Assembly: GCF_014211915.1 (NCBI RefSeq)
Contig: NZ_CP060039.1
Span: 1,922,001-1,986,000, forward strand
DNA from: Burkholderia cenocepacia
Lineage (GTDB): Bacteria > Pseudomonadota > Gammaproteobacteria > Burkholderiales > Burkholderiaceae
Length of the DNA stretch: 64,000 nucleotides
Direction of reading: 5' to 3'
Made by a program: the position numbers and the translations under genes. The notes beneath the pieces are model-generated. The model ran no database searches, had not been told where the DNA came from, and was given only the letters and a program-made list of their open reading frames with translations. This document shows positions 41,220 through 53,068 of this stretch, piece by piece. Position 1 is the stretch's first letter; each line of letters opens with the position of its first letter.

Positions 41220-41681
41220 ATGATCACGCTGACCGTCAACGGTAGCGAGCAGCACTTCGACGGCAATCCCGACATGCCGTTGCTCTGGTATCTGCGCGAT
41301 GTGCTCGGCCACACCGGCACCAAGTTCGGCTGCGGGATGGCGCTGTGCGGTGCATGCACCGTGCATCTCGATGGCGTGGCGATCCGCGCGTGCATCACGC
41401 CCGTCGCGGTCGCCGCCGGCAAGCGCGTGACGACGATCGAAGGCTTGTCGACGGAGCTCACGCACCCGCTGCAGCAGGCGTGGCAGGAGCTGAACGTCGC
41501 GCAATGCGGCTACTGCCAGTCCGGGCAGATCATGCAGGCCGCGTCGCTGCTGAAGACGAATCCCCATCCGACCGACGCCGACATCGACGATGCGATGTCC
41601 GGCAACATCTGCCGCTGCGGCACCTATACGCGCATTCGCGCGGCGATCCGGCTGGCCGTGCGCCGCGGAGGTGCCGCATGA
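41220..41681 (+). CDS. iorA: isoquinoline 1-oxidoreductase alpha subunit-like (2Fe-2S)
   Basis: A 153-residue small subunit of a molybdenum hydroxylase. The plant-type [2Fe-2S] cluster motif is [16 protein letters not shown], and the second cluster ligands are [11 protein letters not shown] and [13 protein letters not shown]. It passes electrons from the Mo centre of IorB. A strong AGGAGGTGA precedes ATG 41220. It overlaps iorB by 4 bp (ATGA). There is no FAD subunit gene, as is normal for the Ior type. Confidence 0.92.
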   Translation: MITLTVNGSEQHFDGNPDMPLLWYLRDVLGHTGTKFGCGMALCGACTVHLDGVAIRACITPVAVAAGKRVTTIEGLSTELTHPLQQAWQELNVAQCGYCQSGQIMQAASLLKTNPHPTDADIDDAMSGNICRCGTYTRIRAAIRLAVRRGGAA

Positions 41682-44001
41682 GCGCGTCCGAACTCTCCGT
41701 GCACAACGCAAGCCGTCGCGCGCTGCTGCTGGGCTTCGCATCGGGCGGGCTGTTGCTCGCGTTCGGCGTGCCGTCGCTCGCGCAGGCGGCCGCGCCGGTG
41801 CAGCCGCCCGTCAGCGCGAATCCGCAGTACGGCGGCGCAGGGATGCCGCACGGCTTGCGCGACGATCCGAACCTGTTCGTGGCGATCGCCCCGGACGGCA
41901 CCGTCACGGTGACCTGCATCCGCTCCGAGATGGGGCAAGGCGTGCGCACGAGTGTGGCGCTCGTGGTAGCCGACGAGCTCGGCGCGGACTGGGCACGCGT
42001 GAAGGTCGCGCAAGCGGTAGGCGACGAGCCGCGCTACGGCAACCAGAACACCGATGGTTCGCGCAGCCTGCGCCAGAGCTTCGCCGCGCTGCGCCGAGCG
42101 GGCGCGGCCGCGCGCACGATGCTCGAGCAAGCCGCGGCAGCGACGTGGGGCGTCGACGTGCGCCAGGTGAAGGCGACGGTGCACGAGGTCGTGGACACGA
42201 AAACCGGCCGCAAGCTCGGCTTCGGCGAACTGGCCGCGAAAGCCGCCGCGCTGCCGGTGCCCGATACGAAAAGCGTGGCGTTGAAGGCGCCGGCCGAATT
42301 CCGCTATATCGGCAAGGGCAAGACGGCGCTGATCGACGGACGCGACATCGTCGGCGGGCGGGCGCAGTACGGGATCGATACGCGGCTCGACGGCATGCTG
42401 TACGCGGTCGTCGCGCGCCCGCCGGTCTACGGCGATACGGTGGCGTCGTTCGATGCATCGGCTGCCGGGAAGCTGCCGGGCGTCGTGAAGGTCGTGCAAC
42501 TGGCGTCGACGCCGCTGCCTTCCGGCTTCCAGCCGCTCGGCGGCGTAGCCGTGATTGCGCACGATACGTGGACGGCCATCCAGGCACGCGCGCAGTTGAA
42601 GATCGACTGGAAGCACGGACCCAACGCGGGCTACGACTCGGCCGAATATCGCAAGGCGCTCGAAGCGGCTGCCGCGCAGCCGGGCGACGTGATCCGCAAC
42701 GACGGCGACGCGGCGGCGGCACTCGCCGGTGCCGCGAAACGCGTGCGCGCGACGTACTACATTCCGCATCTCGCGCACGCGACGATGGAGCCGCCCGCGG
42801 CCGTCGCGCGGGTGGCCGACGGCCGCTGCGAAGTATGGACCTGCACGCAGGCGCCGCAGACCACGCGCGACGAAATCGCGAAGGCGCTCGGCTTGCCGAC
42901 GGAGCGCGTGACGGTCAACGTGACGCTGCTCGGCGGCGGGTTCGGCCGCAAGTCCAAGCCCGATTACGTGGTGGAGGCCGCGCTGCTGTCGAAGGCGGTC
43001 GGCGCGCCCGTGAAGCTGACCTTCACGCGCGAGGACGACATCGCGCACGACTACTTTCACGCGGTGTCGCTCGAAGCGTTCGACGGCGGGATCGATGCGT
43101 CCGGGAAGGTGGTCGCGTGGCAGCATCGCACGGTCGCGCCATCGATCCAGTCGACGTTCCGGCCCGGCGTCGTGCACGAGCAGCCGGGCGAGCTCGCGCA
43201 AGGCATCGCGGATCTGCCGTTCGCGATTCCGAACGTGCGGATCGAGAATCCGGCCGCGCAAGCGCACACGCGGATCGGCTGGTTCCGCTCGGTGTACAAC
43301 ATTCCGCATGCGTTCGGCATCCAGAGTTTCGTGTCGGAGCTCGCGCATGCGGCCGGCCGTGATCCGAAGGATTTCCTGCTCGACCTGATCGGGCCCGCAC
43401 GGCGTTTCGAGCCGCACATCACGGTGAAAAACGTGAACTACGGCGAGGACCCCGCGCTGTATCCGGTCGATACGGGGCGGCTGCGGCGCGTGGTCGAGAC
43501 GGTCGCGCGCGAAGCCGGCTGGGGCGCAAGCTGCCGAAGGGGCACGGGCTCGGGATCGCCGCGCATCGCAGCTTCGTGTCGTACACGGCCGCGGTGTGTG
43601 AAGTGCAGGTCGACGCGGACGGCAAGATCTCGGTGCCGCGCGTCGACATCGCGATCGACTGCGGGCCGCAGGTCAATCCGGAGCGCGTGCGCTCGCAGCT
43701 CGAGGGGGCGGTGGTGATGGGGCTCGGCATCGCGCTGCACGGCGAGATCACGTTCAAGGACGGCCGCCCGGAGCAGAGCAACTTCAACGGCTTCCAGGTG
43801 CTGAGGATGAACGAGGCGCCGCGCGAGATCCGCGTGCATCTCGTCGCGCCGGACGATTACGCGACGCCGCTCGGCGGTGTCGGCGAACCGGGCCTGCCGC
43901 CCGTCGCGCCGGCGCTGACCAACGCGATCTTCGCGGCGACCGGCACGCGCATCCGCAGCTTGCCGGTGGCCGATCAGCTCGCGAAACCGCAGGCCGGTTG
44001 A
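41678..44001 (+). pseudogene. iorB: isoquinoline 1-oxidoreductase beta subunit-like, frameshifted
   Basis: The large molybdopterin subunit with a Tat-type N-terminus (NASRRALLLGFASGG). The first frame encodes a normal sequence to about 43525 (VVETVAREAGWG), including GQGVRTSVALVVADELG and GGGFGRKSKPDY. After that the conserved sequence continues in another frame (VSYTAAVCEVQVDADGKISV to the end QLAKPQAG). Adding one base near 43526-43528 (GGCGCAAGC to GGCGCGAAGC) restores GWGAKLPKGHGLGIAAHRSF and a 774-residue protein. As given, the Mo-binding C-terminal part is lost. Confidence 0.85.
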
Positions 44002-44018
44002 CGCAGCATTTGTCCCGC

Positions 44019-44043
44019 GCCGGGCCGCATCGTGCGGCCCGGC
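44019..44043 (+). terminator. hairpin after iorB
   Basis: A perfect 11-bp GC-rich stem (GCCGGGCCGCA 44019-44029, TGCGGCCCGGC 44033-44043) with a TCG loop. It lacks a T run. It lies 18 bp past the iorB stop. Confidence 0.5.
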
Positions 44044-44207
44044 TCACTTCGAGCCCTGCGCCGGCTCGATCGACGTAATCCCGGATACGCGGACTAGCTT
44101 GCGCGTCGTTGTCGTTTGCGAACGACCGTGCTAAATTCCTGCCAGCGCTTGCAGTCACGCAACCCTTCATTCGGCTGACACGGCCGGCACCCCGGGGAGG
44201 CAGCACG

Positions 44208-46034
44208 ATGAGTCTGTTGATGTCGCGACGCGATCTCGCGTTCCTGCTGTATGACTGGCTCGACGCCGAAGCGCTCGTCGCGCTGCCGCGCTACACGGAG
44301 CACAGTCGCGAGACCTTCGACGCGGTGCTCGACACCAGCGAGCGGATCGCCGAAGACCTGTTCGCGCCGCACGCGGCGCGCGGCGATCGCGAGGAGCCGC
44401 GGTTCGACGGCGAACGCGTGACGCTGATCCCGGAAGTCGAACCGGCGGTGCGCGCGTTCGCGGACGCCGGCCTGATCGCCGCGGGTCACGACGAAGCGCT
44501 CGGCGGCATGCGCTTGCCGAAGCTCGTCGAAGCCGCGTCGTTCCTGTTCTTCCAGGCCGCGAACATCGCGACCGCCGCATATCCGTTCCTGACCGTCGCC
44601 AACGCGAACCTGCTCGTCGCGCACGGCAGCGCCGCGCAGATCGACGCGTTCGCGCGCCCGGAGCTGGAAGGGCGTTTCCTCGGCACGATGTGCCTGTCCG
44701 AACCGCAAGCCGGCTCGTCGCTGTCCGACATCGCGACGCGCGCCGATTTCGAAGGCGCTTCGCCGCTCGGCCCGCGCTACCGGCTGACCGGCAACAAGAT
44801 GTGGATTTCCGGCGGCGAGCACGAGCTGGCGGAAAACATCGTCCACCTCGTGCTCGCGAAGATCCCCGACGAACATGGCCGGCTGCAGCCCGGCACGCGC
44901 GGCATCTCGCTGTTCATCGTGCCGAAGTTCCTGACCGGCACCGATGGCGCGAGCGGCGAGCACAACGACGTCGTGCTCGCCGGGCTGAACCACAAGATGG
45001 GCTATCGGGGCACTACCAACTGCCTGCTGAATTTCGGCGAAGGCACGCGTTATCGGCCGGAAGGGCGCGCGGGCGCGATCGGTTATCTGGTCGGCCAGCC
45101 GAATCATGGCCTCGCCTACATGTTCCATATGATGAACGAGGCGCGTATCGGGGTCGGCGCGGGCGCGGTGGCGCTCGGCTACACCGGTTATCTGCACGCG
45201 CTCGACTACGCGCGCAACCGTCCGCAGGGGCGCCCGCTCGGGCCTGCGGCCAAGGATGCGGCCGCGCCGCAGGCGCCGATCGTCGACCATCCGGACGTGC
45301 GGCGCATGCTGCTCGCGCAGAAGGCCTATGTCGAAGGCGGGCTCGCGTTGATCCTGTACTGCGCGAGGCTGGTCGACGAAGCGCGCGCGCACGACGATGC
45401 GGTGGTGCGCGCCGAAGCTACGCGCCTGCTCGACATCCTGACGCCGATCGCGAAAAGCTGGCCGTCGCAGTGGTGTCTGGCCGCGAACGATCTCGCGATC
45501 CAGGTGCACGGCGGCTACGGTTACACGCGCGACTACGCGGTCGAACGGCTCTATCGCGACAACCGCCTGAATCCGATTCACGAAGGCACGCATGGCATCC
45601 AGGCGCTCGATCTGCTGGGCCGTAAGGTCACGCAGGACGACGGCGCGTCTCTGCGCGCGCTCGATGCGCGGATCGGCGCGACGGTCGAGCGCGCGCGAGC
45701 ACTGGATGCCGGCGCGTGCGAGCAGGCCGATGCGTTGGCGCAGCGTTGGGCGAGACTGTGCGACGTGACGTATCAGTTGAACGCGATCGGCGATCCGCGG
45801 ACACGGCTGGCGAACGCGAGCGTGTATCTCGAAGCGTTCGGCCATCTCGTCGTTGCGTGGCTGTGGCTCGACGTGACGCTCGCCGCGCACGGACACGACG
45901 GCGATTTCCACGACGGCAAGCGTGCGGCGGCCCGCTACTTCTTCCGCTGGGAACTGCCGAAGGTGGATGCGCAGCTCGACCTGCTGTCGAGCGTCGACAC
46001 GACGACGCTCGACATGCGCGACGCGTGGTTCTGA
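44208..46034 (+). CDS. acyl-CoA dehydrogenase
   Basis: A 608-residue flavoenzyme of the long acyl-CoA dehydrogenase type with a C-terminal extension (from about residue 480). Motifs: LGTMCLSEPQAGSSLSDI and TGNKMWISGGEHE (FAD and acyl pocket), MNEARIGVGAGAVALGY, and AIQVHGGYGYTRDYAVERLYRDNRLNPIHEGTHGIQ, which contains the catalytic-base region. It oxidises an acyl-CoA to enoyl-CoA and passes electrons to ETF. ATG 44208 follows GGGGAGGCAGC. The quinone oxidoreductase gene follows on the same strand. Confidence 0.93.
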   Translation: MSLLMSRRDLAFLLYDWLDAEALVALPRYTEHSRETFDAVLDTSERIAEDLFAPHAARGDREEPRFDGERVTLIPEVEPAVRAFADAGLIAAGHDEALGGMRLPKLVEAASFLFFQAANIATAAYPFLTVANANLLVAHGSAAQIDAFARPELEGRFLGTMCLSEPQAGSSLSDIATRADFEGASPLGPRYRLTGNKMWISGGEHELAENIVHLVLAKIPDEHGRLQPGTRGISLFIVPKFLTGTDGASGEHNDVVLAGLNHKMGYRGTTNCLLNFGEGTRYRPEGRAGAIGYLVGQPNHGLAYMFHMMNEARIGVGAGAVALGYTGYLHALDYARNRPQGRPLGPAAKDAAAPQAPIVDHPDVRRMLLAQKAYVEGGLALILYCARLVDEARAHDDAVVRAEATRLLDILTPIAKSWPSQWCLAANDLAIQVHGGYGYTRDYAVERLYRDNRLNPIHEGTHGIQALDLLGRKVTQDDGASLRALDARIGATVERARALDAGACEQADALAQRWARLCDVTYQLNAIGDPRTRLANASVYLEAFGHLVVAWLWLDVTLAAHGHDGDFHDGKRAAARYFFRWELPKVDAQLDLLSSVDTTTLDMRDAWF

Positions 46035-46175
46035 ACGTGGTTTCAACGACATTCCGGAATACCGACGATCTTGCCGATGCAATGGTCATCGCATGCACGT
46101 CGTGAACCGGCCGCGCGGGGCCATCCCGCACCCCGTACCGATGCCCGGCCACGCCGCGCAAGGAGACAGAAGCGC

Positions 46176-47156
46176 ATGAAAGCCCTGTTGTGTACCGCAT
46201 TCGGCCCGATCGACCGCTTGCGCATCGAGGACGTCGCGATTCCCGAACCGGCTGCCGGGCAGGTCCGGATTCAGGTGAAGGCGGCCTCGCTCAATTTTCC
46301 CGACGCGCTGATCGTCCAGGGGTTGTATCAGGTGAAACCGGCGCTGCCGTTTTCGCCGGGCGCCGAATTTGCCGGCGTGATCGACGCGGTCGGCGAGGGC
46401 GTCACCGCGTGGCGGCCCGGCGATTCGGTGATGGCGTTTACCGGGCACGGCGGGTTCGCGCAGCAGTGCGTGGCCGATGCGCGGCAGCTCGCCGCGCTGC
46501 CTCCCGGCATGACGTTCGAGCAGGGCGCGGCGCTCGTGCTCGCCTACGGCACGTCGCTGCACGCGTTGCAACAGCGTGCGCGCCTGCAGGCGGGCGAGAC
46601 GCTGCTCGTGCTGGGCGCGGCCGGCGGCGTCGGGATCGCCGCGATCGAGATCGCGAAGGCGCTCGGTGCGCGCGTGATCGCGGCGGCGTCGAGCGCGGAC
46701 AAGCTCGCGCTGTGCCGCGAAGCGGGCGCCGACGAGGCGATCGACTATGCGACCGAAGACCTGCGCCGCCGCGTCGACGAACTGACCGGCGGGCGCGGCG
46801 CCGACGTCGTCTACGATCCGGTGGGCGGCGCGTACAGCGAAGCGGCGCTGCGCGCGACCGCGTGGCGCGGCCGGTTCCTCGTGGTCGGTTTCGCGGCCGG
46901 CGAGATTCCGAAGATTGCGTTGAACCTTGCGCTGCTGAAGGAGCGCGACATTCTCGGCGTGTTCTGGGGCGATGCGGTGCGGCGCGACCCGGCACAGCAT
47001 GCCGCGAACATGCGGCTGCTCGCCGAATGGTTCGCAGCCGGCAAGGTGCGGCCCGCGATCACCGAGCGCGTGTCGCTGGACGGCGCGGCCGACGCGATCG
47101 CGCGGATGGCCAACCGGCAGGTGAAGGGCAAGGTGGTGATTTTTCCGGACGCTTGA
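46176..47156 (+). CDS. NADPH:quinone oxidoreductase family protein (MDR superfamily)
   Basis: A 326-residue zinc-independent medium-chain reductase. The N-terminal GroES-like domain has SLNFPDALIVQGLYQVKP and SPGAEFAGVIDAVGEGV. The Rossmann domain has LLVLGAAGGVGIAAIEIAKALGA and VYDPVGG. It reduces quinones or unsaturated carbonyls with NAD(P)H. ATG 46176 follows AAGGAGACAG. It may be co-transcribed with the acyl-CoA dehydrogenase 141 bp upstream. Confidence 0.9.
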   Translation: MKALLCTAFGPIDRLRIEDVAIPEPAAGQVRIQVKAASLNFPDALIVQGLYQVKPALPFSPGAEFAGVIDAVGEGVTAWRPGDSVMAFTGHGGFAQQCVADARQLAALPPGMTFEQGAALVLAYGTSLHALQQRARLQAGETLLVLGAAGGVGIAAIEIAKALGARVIAAASSADKLALCREAGADEAIDYATEDLRRRVDELTGGRGADVVYDPVGGAYSEAALRATAWRGRFLVVGFAAGEIPKIALNLALLKERDILGVFWGDAVRRDPAQHAANMRLLAEWFAAGKVRPAITERVSLDGAADAIARMANRQVKGKVVIFPDA

Positions 47157-47316
47157 TCGGGGCTCGCCGCGCGGCAATTCAATGCTGGCCGGGCGGCGGA
47201 TTTTTCACGACGTTGGGCGCGGCGCGCGACCTGCTGTAAAGCGCTGCGCTCCGCTACACCGGCGCGCGATTTCGATCGGCGGTGAAACGAACAACGCGCC
47301 TGCTTCGTCAGCCCCT

Positions 47317-47883
47317 TCAATCTTTCGGCAGGCGCAGCGTCTCGAGCGCATGCTGCGAAAACTCGACCCAGAACCGCTCGTTCGCGATGCCGGCCTGCAG
47401 CACCAGATGCTGCAGGCGCTTCGTGCGTGAATCGGCGGCCGCCGGATCGCCGGTCGCCGGATCGCCGGGCGCCACAAAATCACGCGCCTCGATCTGCAGA
47501 TACAAGTCCAGCTTTTCCTGATGCAGCGCGATGCGCCGCCGGATCTCGTGCTCGAGGCCGGCCGGCCCGAGCACGGCTTCCGCGCGCAGGCGCACCATCA
47601 ACGCTTCGCGCAGCGGCGTCGGATCTTCCGGCTCGGCGATCCAGCGGCGCAATTCCTTCTTGCCGGCCGGCAGGATCCGGTACGCGCGCTTGCGGCCGCG
47701 ACCGGACTCGGCGGGCAGCGATTCGATCCAGCCCATTTCCTCGAGACGCCCGAGTTCGCGATAAATCTGCTGGTGCGTCGCCTGCCAGAAATAGCCGATC
47801 GAACGATCGAAGCGATCGGCGAGCTCGGACCCCGAACCGGGGCGTTCGGCGAGGGCGGTGAGAAGCGCGTGCGGCAGGGACAT
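47317..47883 (-). CDS. PadR-family transcriptional regulator
   Basis: A 188-residue winged-helix repressor. The N-terminal domain reads LPHALLTALAERPGSGSELADRFDRSIGYFWQATHQQIYRELGRLEEMGW, the PadR core, and the C-terminal part is a helical dimerisation and effector domain. It is divergent from the 2,4-dienoyl-CoA reductase gene, with two palindromes between them, so it very probably represses both. The ligand is unknown. ATG 47883 gives MSLPHALLT. Confidence 0.9.
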   Translation of the reverse strand: MSLPHALLTALAERPGSGSELADRFDRSIGYFWQATHQQIYRELGRLEEMGWIESLPAESGRGRKRAYRILPAGKKELRRWIAEPEDPTPLREALMVRLRAEAVLGPAGLEHEIRRRIALHQEKLDLYLQIEARDFVAPGDPATGDPAAADSRTKRLQHLVLQAGIANERFWVEFSQHALETLRLPKD

Positions 47884-47957
47884 GTCGAATCGGCGAAGGC
47901 TGCGGAATGAACCGCATCTTGCCATATCGGGGCCGCAGCACAAACGACGCGGATGCT

Positions 47958-47979
47958 TTTATGCAACATGTTGCATAAA
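47958..47979. promoter_or_regulatory. PadR operator 1, perfect palindrome
   Basis: A perfect 22-bp palindrome with core ATGCAACATGTTGCAT (47961-47976), flanked by TTT and AAA. It resembles the PadR-type ATGCAA/TTGCAT consensus and lies 75-96 bp before the padR start. Confidence 0.82.
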
Positions 47980-48001
47980 CAAAGCCGGCGAGCTACCATC
48001 A

Positions 48002-48017
48002 ATGCAACTTGTTGCAT
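48002..48017. promoter_or_regulatory. PadR operator 2
   Basis: ATGCAACTTGTTGCAT has 7-bp perfect arms (ATGCAAC/GTTGCAT) around TT. Its centre is 41 bp from operator 1, about four helical turns, so dimers would bind on the same DNA face. It ends 17 bp before the fadH-like start and would block its promoter. Confidence 0.8.
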
Positions 48018-48019
48018 AA

Positions 48020-50059
<2,040 letters not shown>

Positions 50060-50106
50060 TACCGATTCGTTTCTTCCCCCGTCCAACCACGTTACTGGAG
50101 ACTGCG

Positions 50107-50547
50107 ATGACGCACTCGCCGCTGAATGTTCATCCTGCCGTCGCGAAATCGCTCGACGCATGGCACGCGATGGTCGAACGCAAGGATTTCGGCACGCTGG
50201 AATCGATCGTCCATCCGGACGCCACGTTCCGTTCGCCGATGGCGTTCAAGCCGTACGGGCCGGCACCCGCGCTGCTGATGGCGCTGCGCACGGTGATCAC
50301 GATCCTCGAGAACTTCACGTATCACCGCCAGTTCGCGACCGACGACGGCAAGAGCGTCGTACTGGAGTTCGGCGCGACCATCGGCGACAAGGCGTTGAAG
50401 GGAATCGACATGATCCGCTTCGACGACGACGGCCGGATCGTCGACTTCGAGGTGATGATCCGGCCGTTCAATGCGCTGCAGGCGCTCGGCGCGGAGATGG
50501 GCGCGCGGCTCGGGCAGCAGTTGCCGGCGTTCAAGACCGGCGGTTGA
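50107..50547 (+). CDS. SnoaL/NTF2-like fold protein
   Basis: A 146-residue protein with the SnoaL-like pattern: DAWHAMVERKDFGTLESIVHPDATFRSP near the N-terminus and GKSVVLEFGATIGDKALKGIDMIRFDDDGRIVDFEVMIRP. Such proteins are small cone-shaped isomerases, hydrolases or binding proteins. The ATG at 50107 gives MTHSPLNVHPAV after CTGGAGACTGCG. It is probably in the PadR-controlled transcript with fadH. Confidence 0.8.
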   Translation: MTHSPLNVHPAVAKSLDAWHAMVERKDFGTLESIVHPDATFRSPMAFKPYGPAPALLMALRTVITILENFTYHRQFATDDGKSVVLEFGATIGDKALKGIDMIRFDDDGRIVDFEVMIRPFNALQALGAEMGARLGQQLPAFKTGG

Positions 50548-50754
50548 GCGGGGTGGCGGCTAGCGTGCAACCGACTCGTTGCGGAGCCCCGCGCGCGAGG
50601 TTGTGCGCGGCCTCGACGAGGCGCGCGGCGAGCATGCGCGTGCGCGGATGCTCGCATTCGCGGCACGTAACCGGCCGTAGCGCGACAAGTTCGGCTTCCC
50701 GCTGTAGCCGCGCGGGGCGATAACTCAAGCTGTCGAAACCCTGACGGATCAAGT

Positions 50755-50769
50755 TGATATATTGTATCA
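50755..50769. promoter_or_regulatory. AT-rich inverted repeat upstream of TonB receptor
   Basis: TGATATATTGTATCA has 5-bp arms TGATA/TATCA. It is the only AT-rich block in this region and lies 78-92 bp before the receptor start. Fur- or Zur-family binding is possible, as these regulators use AT-rich palindromes, but the match to either consensus is poor. Confidence 0.4.
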
Positions 50770-50846
50770 TCTGACGTTTTCGTCGCCGGCCGGCCGGGCT
50801 ACCCGGGCCGGCCGCGTGCGGCGACACCAACGAAGATCGATACGAC

Positions 50847-53057
50847 GTGACGAGAACCGGACATACCCCGGCGCGCGGGGAGCGGCGCCATGCCGCGCCG
50901 CGCCGGACCACGGGCGCCTGGCGCACTCGCGCGGCACGCAGGTGCACGACCTTGCTGGGCTGCGCGATGGCCACCACCGGCGCGCTGGCCGCCGAAGCTG
51001 CGGCGTCGGCGCCGGATGACCGGCACGCGCTGCCGGCGATCAACGTCACCGCGTCGTCCGCGCCGGCCGATCCGCTGACGCAACCGCTCGAAACGGGCTC
51101 GCGGCTCGGGCTTGCCAGTCTCGACACGCCCGCGAGCGTCGAAACCGTCACGGCCGACACGATCGACGCACGCGGCGATCGCACGGTGCTCGACGCGGTC
51201 ACGCGCACGGCCGGCTTTGCGAGCGCGATCGCACCGGGCACCGGCGGCACCGCACTGAGCGTGCGCGGCTTCAGCGGGCAGGAATCGGTGATGACGCTGC
51301 TTGACGGCGTGCGGCTGATGCCGGCGGCCGGCACGATCACGTTTCCGTTCGACACGTGGTCGGTCGCGCGCATCGAGGTGCTGCGCGGCCCGGCATCGGT
51401 GCTGTACGGCGAAGGGGCGATCGGCGGAGTCGTGAACGTGGTGCCGAAGCGGCCGCAGCGCACGCGCGAGACGACGCTGCAGGCGGGCGTCGGCCCCGAC
51501 GGCGCGAAGCGCTTCGCGTTCGATACGACGGGCGCGCTCGGCCCGCGGCTGTCGTACCGCTTCTACGCAAGCGATGCGCGTGCGAACGGTCTCGCCGAGC
51601 GGGCCGACACGCATACGACGGCCATCGGCGGCGCGCTGACGTTCGACGTGAGCCCGCAGCTCACGCTGACGCTCGACTACGACTACGGGCGTCAGATGCC
51701 GGCGACCTACTATGGCGTGCCGGCGCCGCACGGCGTGCTCGATCCGTCGCTGCGCAAGCTGAACTACACGGTCGGCGACGCGACGATTTCGTACTACGAC
51801 CAGTGGACGCGCCTGTCGGCCAGCTACCGGCCCGCGCCCGGCGTGACGATCAGCAACCAGCTCTACTACCTGACATCGAACCGTCACTGGCGTAACGCCG
51901 AGTCATATGTGCTCGACCCCGCGACGGGACGCGTCACGCGCGGCGACTATCTCGACATCGGCCATCATCAGCGGCAGATCGGCGACCGGCTGAGCGCGCG
52001 TTTCGACGGGATGCTGTTCGGTCGCGCGAACCGTTTCGTCGTCGGCACGGAATTCAGCCAGATCACGTTCAGCGGTACCAACAATTCGCCGTACGGCGGC
52101 GAAACGACGGTGCCCGCGCACGGCTTCGATCCTGGTGTGTTCACGAGCCCCGATCCGACCGTGCCGCAATTCAGCACGCGCGCACGGCAGGCGGCGGTAT
52201 TCGCGGAGAACCGGCTCGAGGTGCTGCCGCGGCTCGCGTGGGTGAGTGGCCTGCGCTACGACCATATCGCGTTCAGTCGCGAGCAGGCGGAGACCGGCGC
52301 GGGCTTCGACAAGCGGTTCGCGAACGTCGGCTGGCGCACCGGTGTCGTGTTCGACATCGCGCCGACGTTCACCGCCTATGCGCAGTACACGACGGGCGCG
52401 GAGGGCGTCGGCTCGCTCGTGACGCTGTCCGCGTCGCAGATGAACGTCCGGCTCGCGACCGGCGAACAGTGGGAAGCCGGGCTCAAGCAGACGCTGCTCG
52501 ACGGGCGCGCGTACTGGACGTTCGCGGTGTACGACATCACGAAGCGCAACCTGCTCAGCACCGATCCGTTCAATCCGGCGCTGCGCCAGCAGGTCGGCCG
52601 GCAGTCGTCGCGCGGCGTCGAGCTGACCGGCGGCGCGCGGCTGCCGCACGGCTGGACGATCGAGGCGAACGTCGCGTTGCTGCGTGCGCGCTACGACGCA
52701 TTCAACCAGACGGTCGGCGGCGCGACGGTGTCGCGGGCCGGCAACGTGCCGTCGAGCGTGCCGCAGCAGACCGCGAACCTGTGGCTCGGCTGGGCATTCG
52801 CCGAGCGCTGGCACGTGAATGCGGGCGTGCGTTACGTCGGCGCGACCTACGGCGACGATGCGAATCGCGTGCAGGTGCCGTCGTATACGGTGTTCGATGC
52901 GTCGCTGCGCTGGCAGCCGACGTCGCGCACCGAGCTCGCGCTGTATCTGCGCAATCTCGCGAACCGCACGTACGCGGTGACGACGTCGAACGGCGGCGAG
53001 CAATGGCTGCTCGGCCCGTCGCGCTCGGCGGAGCTCGTCGCGACGATGCGCTTCTAG
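50847..53057 (+). CDS. TonB-dependent outer-membrane receptor (FhuA/FecA-type)
   Basis: A 736-residue receptor. The start is GTG 50847; the signal segment (CTTLLGCAMATTGALAAEA) follows a long basic N-terminus of about 30 residues, which is unusual. The TonB-box/plug region runs from LPAINVTASSAPADP through TPASVETVTADTID to RIEVLRGPASVLYGEGAIGG. A 22-strand barrel follows, ending in ELVATMRF with terminal Phe. It takes up a metal chelate or cobalamin-like ligand, with the ABC genes next to it. The ligand is not readable from sequence. Confidence 0.9.
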   Translation: MTRTGHTPARGERRHAAPRRTTGAWRTRAARRCTTLLGCAMATTGALAAEAAASAPDDRHALPAINVTASSAPADPLTQPLETGSRLGLASLDTPASVETVTADTIDARGDRTVLDAVTRTAGFASAIAPGTGGTALSVRGFSGQESVMTLLDGVRLMPAAGTITFPFDTWSVARIEVLRGPASVLYGEGAIGGVVNVVPKRPQRTRETTLQAGVGPDGAKRFAFDTTGALGPRLSYRFYASDARANGLAERADTHTTAIGGALTFDVSPQLTLTLDYDYGRQMPATYYGVPAPHGVLDPSLRKLNYTVGDATISYYDQWTRLSASYRPAPGVTISNQLYYLTSNRHWRNAESYVLDPATGRVTRGDYLDIGHHQRQIGDRLSARFDGMLFGRANRFVVGTEFSQITFSGTNNSPYGGETTVPAHGFDPGVFTSPDPTVPQFSTRARQAAVFAENRLEVLPRLAWVSGLRYDHIAFSREQAETGAGFDKRFANVGWRTGVVFDIAPTFTAYAQYTTGAEGVGSLVTLSASQMNVRLATGEQWEAGLKQTLLDGRAYWTFAVYDITKRNLLSTDPFNPALRQQVGRQSSRGVELTGGARLPHGWTIEANVALLRARYDAFNQTVGGATVSRAGNVPSSVPQQTANLWLGWAFAERWHVNAGVRYVGATYGDDANRVQVPSYTVFDASLRWQPTSRTELALYLRNLANRTYAVTTSNGGEQWLLGPSRSAELVATMRF

Positions 53058-53068
53058 GGCGGCACGAC

